Assembly (NCBI RefSeq): GCF_013377255.1
Contig: NZ_CP016614.1
Span: 1,062,501 to 1,126,500, forward strand
DNA length: 64,000 nt
Reading direction: 5' to 3'
From: Mannheimia granulomatis
GTDB taxonomy: Bacteria > Pseudomonadota > Gammaproteobacteria > Enterobacterales > Pasteurellaceae
Positions within the stretch are counted from its first letter, which is position 1. Every line of letters starts with the position of its first letter. This document shows positions 57,806 to 64,000 of the stretch, in pieces. The translations under genes and the position numbers were made by a program. The notes under the pieces were generated by a model. The model worked only from the letters and a program-made list of their open reading frames with translations. It ran no database searches and was not told the DNA's origin.

Positions 57806-59731
57806 ATGACAAAATACGACAATAAAATTCTCAATGCGTTTAATGAAGACGGTTTATTAAGCCAAAATATCAAAGGCTTTCGCCCAAGAGAAGCACAGCT
57901 GGAAATGGCTCAAGCGGTCGGAAAAGCAGTCAAATTTGCTACTCCTGTAGTGGTTGAAGCCGGTACCGGTACGGGTAAAACTTTTGCCTATTTGGTGCCG
58001 GCGTTGCTGTCGGGTAAAAAAACCATTGTCTCCACCGGCTCGAAAAACTTACAAGATCAGCTTTTTAATCGAGATCTCCCTACTATTCAAAAAGCCTTGA
58101 AATATAAAGGTAAAGTGGCTTTGTTGAAAGGGCGGGCAAACTATCTCTGTCTAGAACGATTGGATCAAGTCGTGGCGATGGGAGTATTAGGCGATAAATC
58201 TGTCCTTGCTGATTTGAAAAAGGTCACTAAGTGGCAAAATTTGACTAAAAGCGGTGATCTCAGCGAATGTGTTACGATTGCTGAAGATAGCCCGATTTTA
58301 CCGCAATTAGTGAGTACAACTGAAAGTTGTTTAGGCTCTGATTGCCCGCATTTTAAAGATTGCTATGTGGTACAGGCGCGGCGTAAGGCAATGGAAGCCG
58401 ATGTGGTTGTGGTTAATCATCATCTGTTTTGTGCAGATATGGCGGTGAAAGAAACCGGCTTTGGTGAGCTTATCCCTGAGGCAGAATTAGTGATTTTTGA
58501 TGAAGCCCATCAACTACCTGACATCGCTAGCCAATATTTTGGACAATCGCTCTCTTCCCGCCAACTTTTTGATATTTGCAAAGATACTAATATTGTTTAT
58601 CGCACGGAATTAAAAGATGCAGCTCAACTGGGCAAGGCTTCGGATCATCTCACCAAAGTAGTGCAAGATTTTCGTTTATTAATTGGTGGAGAAGGGCAAA
58701 TTAGGGGGAATTTGCGAGAGCTGTTTCGTGACCAAAAAGTAGTAGATGGCTTGGTGAAAGTATCTGAAAATATTGATTTTTTAAGTGAAGTAGTGAAGAA
58801 ATCTCTCGGGCGTTCGGAAACTTTGGATAAAATTTTCGAGCGGTTGGCGGAAGTGAAAGTTCAACTGAAAAAATTAATGGACACTAACGTAACAGGCTAT
58901 TGCTATTGGTATGAGATTAATGGTCGGTCTTTCGGGTTGCATATCACGCCTTTAACGGTAGCAGATAAGTTTGGTGAGCAGCTTAAAAATCAAAAGATTG
59001 GCTGGGTTTTTACTTCTGCGACGCTAGAGGTTGGTGGCAATTTTAACCATTTTTGTCAACGTCTAGGCATTGAAAATGCTGAGCAATTAGTGTTACAAAG
59101 TCCGTTCGATTATCAAAATCAGTCATTGCTTTGTGTGCCACGCTATTTGCCGGATACTAACAAATCTCATACTTTAACTGCATTAGGGCAGATGTTGCAG
59201 CCTGTGATTGAAGCTAACAACGGGCGTTGTTTTTTACTTTGCACCTCTTATTATATGATGCGGGGTTTGGCAGACTTTTTACGAGAACATAGTTCACTAA
59301 ATGTGTTATTGCAAGGTGAAACCAGCAAGAGTCGTTTGTTAGAAAAATTTGTGAAGGAAGGTAATTCGGTTTTAGTTGCTACCCAAAGCTTTTGGGAGGG
59401 AATTGATGTGAGGGGCGATGATTTATCTTTGGTGATTATCGATAAATTACCTTTTTCTTCACCGGACGAGCCATTGCTAAAAGCACGAATGGAAGATTGC
59501 AAACTGCAAGGTGGTGAGCCGTTTAACGATATTCAGATCCCAGAGGCCGTTATCACTCTAAAACAGGGGGTAGGACGTTTAATTCGTGATGTGAGCGACC
59601 GAGGTGTGGTGATTATTTGTGATTCCCGTTTAGTGATGCGAAATTATGGGCAAACTTTCTTAAAAAGCTTACCACCTTCAAGGCGGACGCGAGATTTAGA
59701 TGAGGTGGTTCAGTTTTTAAAAAATACTTAG
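57806..59731 (+). CDS. yoaA: DinG-family ATP-dependent DNA helicase YoaA
   Basis: A 641-residue superfamily 2 XPD-like helicase. Motif I is VEAGTGTGKTFAYLVPAL (about 51-68). An iron-sulfur cluster can be held by the cysteines in NYLCLERL and ESCLGSDCPHFKDC. The DEAH box is in VIFDEAHQLPDIA, and later motifs are SFWEGIDVRGDDLSLVIIDKLPF and LKQGVGRLIRD. E. coli YoaA (636) works with the HolC subunit in repair of replication damage. No ribosome site is evident and the ATG lies close to an uptake signal. Distinction from DinG rests on length and the N-terminus. Confidence 0.88.
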   Translation: MTKYDNKILNAFNEDGLLSQNIKGFRPREAQLEMAQAVGKAVKFATPVVVEAGTGTGKTFAYLVPALLSGKKTIVSTGSKNLQDQLFNRDLPTIQKALKYKGKVALLKGRANYLCLERLDQVVAMGVLGDKSVLADLKKVTKWQNLTKSGDLSECVTIAEDSPILPQLVSTTESCLGSDCPHFKDCYVVQARRKAMEADVVVVNHHLFCADMAVKETGFGELIPEAELVIFDEAHQLPDIASQYFGQSLSSRQLFDICKDTNIVYRTELKDAAQLGKASDHLTKVVQDFRLLIGGEGQIRGNLRELFRDQKVVDGLVKVSENIDFLSEVVKKSLGRSETLDKIFERLAEVKVQLKKLMDTNVTGYCYWYEINGRSFGLHITPLTVADKFGEQLKNQKIGWVFTSATLEVGGNFNHFCQRLGIENAEQLVLQSPFDYQNQSLLCVPRYLPDTNKSHTLTALGQMLQPVIEANNGRCFLLCTSYYMMRGLADFLREHSSLNVLLQGETSKSRLLEKFVKEGNSVLVATQSFWEGIDVRGDDLSLVIIDKLPFSSPDEPLLKARMEDCKLQGGEPFNDIQIPEAVITLKQGVGRLIRDVSDRGVVIICDSRLVMRNYGQTFLKSLPPSRRTRDLDEVVQFLKNT

Positions 59732-59821
59732 TTATTTTGAGATTGTAAGTGGTTAAATGTACAAAGTTTTTTACAAAAATAATGAAAAATTGGCCGCTTG
59801 TATGTTGTTTTTGGAGGAAAT

Positions 59822-60196
59822 ATGCTGTTAAAAATTATTAGAGTTTTGTTATCCTTGGTTTTATTGTTTATGTTTTTATATTTAGGGAAATTAATGGTTT
59901 ATTTTTTCCCTATTGGGATTCCAGATAGCATTTTAGGCATGTTACTACTTTTAATGGGATTAGTGAGTGGCATAATCAAAGTTGACTGGGTAATACCTGG
60001 TGGGCGATTATTAATCCGATATATGACGCTCTTTTTTTTACCGATTTGTGTAGAGTTGGTGGAACATTTTGATTTGTTAGCTCAAAACCTAAACTCTCTT
60101 GTGTTATCCAATATTTTAAGCACCTCCCTTTCTCTTGTTCTGATTGGTGTTTTTGCACAATGGATCTTTCATAGAAAAATAAATAAGAGGGGCTAA
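59822..60196 (+). CDS. yohJ: CidA/LrgA-family holin-like protein YohJ
   Basis: A 124-residue membrane protein with four hydrophobic segments. The family motif LGKLMVYFFPIGIPDSILGMLLLLMGL (about 19-45) and FFLPICVELVEHFDLL are seen. CidA/LrgA proteins pair with CidB/LrgB and have been linked to murein hydrolase control, cell death, and pyruvate or glycolate-type transport; the role here is open. GGAGG precedes the ATG at 59822. yohK follows after one base. Confidence 0.87.
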   Translation: MLLKIIRVLLSLVLLFMFLYLGKLMVYFFPIGIPDSILGMLLLLMGLVSGIIKVDWVIPGGRLLIRYMTLFFLPICVELVEHFDLLAQNLNSLVLSNILSTSLSLVLIGVFAQWIFHRKINKRG

Positions 60197-60197
60197 G

Positions 60198-60884
60198 ATG
60201 ATTTATTTATATTCTCTTTTAACAATGGTTGCTTTTTGGATTGGATTAAAAGTCAGCCAAAAATTACGCAGTACTATTTTAAATCCATTTTTAATCGCAC
60301 TAGTATTTCTTATTACGATATTATTGTTTTTTAAAATTTCTTATCATGACTATTATCAAGGTAATTTCCCACTAAATAATTTCTTAGGTGTCTCTGTGGT
60401 AGCATTAGCGTTACCTTTTTATGAGCAACTTCCACAGATCCGAAAAAAATGGCGTGAAATTTTATTTATTTTAGTATTTAGCACTTTTGTTACCCTTCTG
60501 ACCGGAATAGGTTTTGCGTTATTATTCGGAGCAGACCAAGCAATTTTAGCCGCAGTGCTACCAAAATCGGTTTCAATGCCAATGGCAGTGATTATCAACA
60601 ATGAAATTAATGGAAATGTAGCAATTATGGCGGTAGGTGTAATGATTGCAGGGTTAGTTGGCGCAATTTTTGGTTTTCTACTATTACGTTTTGCCAGAGT
60701 ACGAAATATTCGGGCTATTGGGTTAAGTATGGGCGCTGCTTCACATGCTTTGGGTACCGGTAGATGTTTGGAATATAGCCTTAAAGCGGGAAGTTATAGT
60801 TCTATTGCATTAGTGGCTTGTGGTGTGCTTTCTTCTATATTGGCCCCTTTTATTTTTAAGATGGTTATTACTTTATTTTATTAA
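60198..60884 (+). CDS. yohK: CidB/LrgB-family membrane protein YohK
   Basis: A 228-residue polytopic protein, partner of YohJ. LrgB-family signatures include NNFLGVSVVALALPFYEQLPQIRKKW, AVLPKSVSMPMAVIINNEINGN and GLSMGAASHALGTGRCLEYS. E. coli YohK has 231 residues. The pair is likely one transcript because only one base separates the genes. msbA begins 61 bases later, probably from its own promoter. Confidence 0.88.
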   Translation: MIYLYSLLTMVAFWIGLKVSQKLRSTILNPFLIALVFLITILLFFKISYHDYYQGNFPLNNFLGVSVVALALPFYEQLPQIRKKWREILFILVFSTFVTLLTGIGFALLFGADQAILAAVLPKSVSMPMAVIINNEINGNVAIMAVGVMIAGLVGAIFGFLLLRFARVRNIRAIGLSMGAASHALGTGRCLEYSLKAGSYSSIALVACGVLSSILAPFIFKMVITLFY

Positions 60885-60945
60885 TTTTGTAACTGCCCGA
60901 AATCCATGTACAATAGTCTGATTTTTCAATAAAAATAGAGAATTT

Positions 60946-62709
60946 ATGCAAGAACAAATAACTCAAGAAAAAGATCTCTCCACTGTTAAAACCTTCAAAA
61001 GGTTATGGCCGACTATTAGTCCGTTTAAGGTAGGCTTGATTGCAGGAGCAATTGCTTTAGTGCTTAATGCGTTGGTAGATTCCAGCTTAATTTATTTGCT
61101 AAAACCGCTATTAGATGAGGGGTTTGGTAAGGCAGATAACAGCTTTTTAAAATTAATGGCTGTTTTAGTTATAGTTTTTATTTTAGTTCGTGGGGTAACC
61201 AATTATATTGCAAGCTATTGCTTAGCTTGGGTTTCCGGCAAAGTAGTGATGACCCTACGCCGTAAAATTTTCCAACATTTGATGTATATGCCGGTCAGCT
61301 ATTTTGACAATAACCCGACCGGGCGTTTACTTTCCCGTGTTACTTATGATACCGAAATGGTAGCAACCTCCTCCTCCCATTCGTTAGTCACTATTGTGCG
61401 TGAAGGGGCTTATTTAATCTCTTTATTTGTGGTGATGATTTATACCAGTTGGCAGCTTTCGATTGTCTTATTTATTATGGCTCCGATTATCGGGATTTTG
61501 ATCGGTTTCGTCTCTAAATATTTCCGCAAATTAAGCCGTAATATTCAAAGCTCAATGGGCGAATTAACGGTTACAACCGAGCAAATGCTAAAAGGGCATA
61601 AAGAAGTATTATCTTTTGGCGGGCATGAAGTCGAAAAGGAACGCTTTGAGCGAGTAAGTAATGATATGCGTCGTAAAGGTATGAAGGTGGTTTCTGCCGA
61701 TGGTATTTCTGACGGAGTGGTGCAATTAATTGCTTCTTTTGCTTTATCGGCAGTGCTTTATGTCGCTACTTTTCCTGAAGTCATGAGCGAAAATTTAACT
61801 GCGGGTTCTTTTACTGTGGTTTTTTCGTCAATGATGGCAATGCTTCGTCCATTAAAATCACTCACTAATGTTAACTCACAATTCCAACGTGGTATGGCTG
61901 CGTGCCAAACCTTGTTTGAGTTTTTAGATTTAAAAACGGAAAAAGATCAAGGAACAACGGTAGTAGAGAGAGCTGAGGGTAACGTAGAATTCAGAAATGT
62001 GAGTTTTACTTATGAAGGCAAAGATGAAAAAGCGTTAAATCAGATCTCTTTTACTATTCCAAAAGGAAAAACGGTTGCATTAGTAGGGCGTTCAGGCTCG
62101 GGTAAATCAACCATTGCTAAATTGTTGACCCGTTTTTATGATATTGATAGTGGTGAAATTTTATTAGATGGCATTAATATTCAAGATTACAGATTAAAAA
62201 ACTTGCGTGAACATTGCTCGGTAGTTTCTCAGCAAGTACATCTGTTTAACGATACTATCGCGAATAATATTGCTTATGCTGCGACTGATAAATATAGTCG
62301 TGAGCAAATTATCGCTGCGGCTAAAGCTGCTCATGCTATGGAATTTATTGAAAAATTAGACAATGGGCTAGATACTGTTATTGGCGAAAATGGAGCCAGT
62401 TTATCCGGCGGTCAGCGCCAGCGTTTGGCGATTGCTCGAGCCTTATTACGTAATTCACCGGTATTGATACTTGATGAAGCAACTTCCGCATTGGATACCG
62501 AATCGGAGCGAGCAATTCAATCAGCATTGGATACGTTACAAAAAGATCGCACAGTATTGGTGATCGCTCACCGTTTATCTACTATTGAAAAAGCGGATGA
62601 AATTTTAGTTGTTGAGCAAGGCGATATTATTGAGCGTGGTAATCATGCTGATTTGCTGGCATTTGGTGGGGCTTATAAACAACTGCATAGCTTGCAGTTC
62701 GGTGCTTAA
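60946..62709 (+). CDS. msbA: Lipid A export ATP-binding/permease MsbA
   Basis: Flips lipid A-core across the inner membrane. The 587-residue half-transporter has six transmembrane helices (about 25-320) and one nucleotide-binding domain. Walker A is [17 protein letters not shown] (about 375-391), the signature [16 protein letters not shown], and Walker [13 protein letters not shown] with the switch His in IAHRLST. E. coli MsbA has 582 residues. The gene is essential in most relatives. No lpxK lies next to it here; an inverted uptake-signal pair and lolB follow. Confidence 0.96.
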   Translation: MQEQITQEKDLSTVKTFKRLWPTISPFKVGLIAGAIALVLNALVDSSLIYLLKPLLDEGFGKADNSFLKLMAVLVIVFILVRGVTNYIASYCLAWVSGKVVMTLRRKIFQHLMYMPVSYFDNNPTGRLLSRVTYDTEMVATSSSHSLVTIVREGAYLISLFVVMIYTSWQLSIVLFIMAPIIGILIGFVSKYFRKLSRNIQSSMGELTVTTEQMLKGHKEVLSFGGHEVEKERFERVSNDMRRKGMKVVSADGISDGVVQLIASFALSAVLYVATFPEVMSENLTAGSFTVVFSSMMAMLRPLKSLTNVNSQFQRGMAACQTLFEFLDLKTEKDQGTTVVERAEGNVEFRNVSFTYEGKDEKALNQISFTIPKGKTVALVGRSGSGKSTIAKLLTRFYDIDSGEILLDGINIQDYRLKNLREHCSVVSQQVHLFNDTIANNIAYAATDKYSREQIIAAAKAAHAMEFIEKLDNGLDTVIGENGASLSGGQRQRLAIARALLRNSPVLILDEATSALDTESERAIQSALDTLQKDRTVLVIAHRLSTIEKADEILVVEQGDIIERGNHADLLAFGGAYKQLHSLQFGA

Positions 62710-62722
62710 TTAATTTTAATAT

Positions 62723-62785
62723 CGCAAGCGGTTATTTTTATCTGAAAAATTGCAAAATTTATTGAAAATAAGACCGCTTGTTGTT
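62723..62785. repeat. Inverted pair of uptake signals after msbA
   Basis: GCAAGCGGTTATTTTTATC and AAAATAAGACCGCTTGT can form a long imperfect stem between msbA and lolB, again with a TTGCAAA block in the loop. Confidence 0.72.
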
Positions 62786-62802
62786 TTATATTTGAGAATA
62801 CT

Positions 62803-63435
62803 ATGAAAAAAATCACAAAATTATTATCGTTAAGTGCAATGTTGATGTTAACTGCTTGTAATTCGGTTTTAGATGCGCCGACGGAAGTACAAACACCAAC
62901 GGTGCAAATTGCTCATGATGATCCAAAGTGGCAGCAACATTTGGCTCAGTTGGCTAAAATTCAAAGCTATAAAGCAAGTGGGCAGTTTGGCTATATTTCT
63001 CCGGAAGAGCGTTTTTCTTCGCACTTTAAGTGGCAATATGATAATCCTATTCATTTTGGCTTAGAGCTTTCCTCAAATCTCTCAAGTAAATCCATGAAAT
63101 TACAGCGTACCAAACGGGGTTTAACGGTGTCTGATAGTGAAGGAAATTCAAGTTCGGATCGTGATATCGATGCGTTAATGCAAGAGATTATCGGCGTGTC
63201 TTTCCCAATCGACCAGTTCGCCTATTGGGTAAAAGGACAACCGGAAAAAGAGGGAAATTATGTGGTGAATGAAAAGCGTCAGCTTTCACAATTTAGTTAT
63301 CCACTAAACGGTACAGTTTGGAAAGCCAGCTATGTGGAATATCATGAAGATCGTGTGCCGAATTTACCAAAGCTGATTGTACTGGAAAACGGTACCCAAA
63401 CGTTGAAAATCCGTATTGAGAAATGGGCTTATTAA
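62803..63435 (+). CDS. lolB: Outer-membrane lipoprotein receptor LolB
   Basis: Accepts lipoproteins from LolA and inserts them into the outer membrane; it is itself a lipoprotein. The 210-residue precursor has a signal sequence with the lipobox LTAC (Cys19). [37 protein letters not shown] fits the LolB fold opening, and [28 protein letters not shown] the later strands. E. coli LolB has 207 residues. The stop codon overlaps the ispE start (TAATG), an order conserved in gamma-proteobacteria. Confidence 0.93.
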   Translation: MKKITKLLSLSAMLMLTACNSVLDAPTEVQTPTVQIAHDDPKWQQHLAQLAKIQSYKASGQFGYISPEERFSSHFKWQYDNPIHFGLELSSNLSSKSMKLQRTKRGLTVSDSEGNSSSDRDIDALMQEIIGVSFPIDQFAYWVKGQPEKEGNYVVNEKRQLSQFSYPLNGTVWKASYVEYHEDRVPNLPKLIVLENGTQTLKIRIEKWAY

Positions 63436-64000
63436 TGACTAAAGTGATTTTACCGAGTCCGGCAAAATTAAATTTATTTTTATATATTACCGGCAAGCGT
63501 TTAGATGGCTATCACGAATTGCAAACCCTGTTCCAATTTTTGGATTTTGGGGATGAAATCGACATTGAAATCACAGACAATCCTGAAATTGAATTAACAA
63601 ACCAAGTGCAGGGTGTTGCAGTGGAGGATAATCTGATTTATCGAGCTGCAAAACTTTTGCAAAAAACAACCGCTTGTAGCAAAGGGGCAAGAATCGGTAT
63701 CCGTAAAAATTTGCCCATGGGTGGCGGTGTCGGTGGCGGGTCTTCCAATGCGGCAACTGTGCTAGTCGGGCTTAATCATTTATGGAAAACCGGGCTTTCA
63801 CTTGAACAGCTTGCGGAATTAGGGCTTTTATTAGGGGCTGATGTGCCTATTTTTGTGAGAGGCATTTCGGCATTTGCTGAAGGTGTTGGGGAGATTTTAA
63901 CGCCTTGTTCTCCCGAAGAAAAATGGTATGTAGTGATGAAGCCTGAAGTCTCGATTTCTACCGCTGTTGTTTTTAATGATCCTAATTTACCCAGAAATAC
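63435..64000 (+). CDS. ispE: 4-diphosphocytidyl-2-C-methyl-D-erythritol kinase, N-terminal part (cut by window edge)
   Basis: Phosphorylates CDP-methylerythritol in the non-mevalonate isoprenoid pathway. About 188 codons are present of roughly 285. It starts [37 protein letters not shown], the family opening with the catalytic Lys. The GHMP-kinase ATP loop [22 protein letters not shown] (about 94-115) and [20 protein letters not shown] with the catalytic Asp follow. The ATG shares its A with the lolB stop codon. An uptake-signal core is embedded near 63668. The frame runs open to the window end. Confidence 0.95.
   Translation, partial: MTKVILPSPAKLNLFLYITGKRLDGYHELQTLFQFLDFGDEIDIEITDNPEIELTNQVQGVAVEDNLIYRAAKLLQKTTACSKGARIGIRKNLPMGGGVGGGSSNAATVLVGLNHLWKTGLSLEQLAELGLLLGADVPIFVRGISAFAEGVGEILTPCSPEEKWYVVMKPEVSISTAVVFNDPNLPRN

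Overview
The window is chromosomal DNA of a gamma-proteobacterium of the family Pasteurellaceae. The gene content and protein sequences are typical of the family: an HlyX-type FNR, OmpP2-like porins, the local order seqA-menE-mscK-aroC, ydfG-trpB-trpA, and trpR overlapping mtgA. The DNA carries many copies of ACAAGCGGT followed 20-25 bases later by a TTTTGCAAA block. This is the 'Apl-type' DNA uptake signal of the Actinobacillus pleuropneumoniae / Mannheimia / Bibersteinia branch, not the Haemophilus AAGTGCGGT type. I infer a Mannheimia- or Actinobacillus-like species; the species cannot be fixed from sequence reading alone.

Layout. 1-6039 (minus strand): aroC (cut by the window edge), mscK, menE and seqA, tightly packed. 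6161-9446: ybfF, cmoA, purR and a dedA-family gene. 9472-12961: a small accessory block holding an IS3/IS150-type insertion sequence, a hicA-hicB toxin-antitoxin pair with a clear operator, and a phage-type tyrosine integrase, ending at the 3' end of a tRNA-Val gene. 13101-17783 (minus): apaH, rnb, fabI and fnr. 17999-22634: uspA, alaS, csrA and galU. 22676-23194 (minus): priC. 23699-26010: two tandem porin genes. 26194-26359 (minus): tRNA-Cys and tRNA-Gly. 26647-29790: rng and lysS. 29828-34196: ygiD and metX (with a MetJ operator array), sanA, purU and an hns-like gene. 34355-36181: a lysine riboswitch and the NhaC-family transporter it should control. 36378-39198: a TrpR operator and ydfG-trpB-trpA. 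39326-45308: a secreted sialidase, a ydgA-like gene and polA. 45423-50126: lolA, trpR, mtgA, a rimK-like gene, a short malic enzyme gene and rplY. 50406-53907: ssb and uvrA, divergent around a LexA box. 53993-55738 (minus): a SulP transporter. 56006-64000: an ABC permease and ATPase behind a second TrpR-like operator, yoaA, yohJ-yohK, msbA, lolB and the start of ispE.

How the parts work together. Amino-acid control is the main theme. The TrpR gene is in the window, together with one strong operator (trpBA) and one weaker but very similar palindrome in front of an orphan ABC transporter. Lysine is sensed by a riboswitch ahead of a likely lysine carrier, and methionine by MetJ boxes ahead of metX. 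Envelope biogenesis is also well represented (lolA, lolB, msbA, mtgA, fabI, porins, sanA, yohJK). Many intergenic gaps end in hairpins built from two inverted uptake-signal copies.

Most genes are ordinary housekeeping genes. The parts most worth a second look are the integrase/hicAB/IS block, the TrpR-like site before the transporter that lacks a binding protein, the folded lolA leader, the free-standing sialidase, and a few orphan CRP-site/promoter/terminator combinations.
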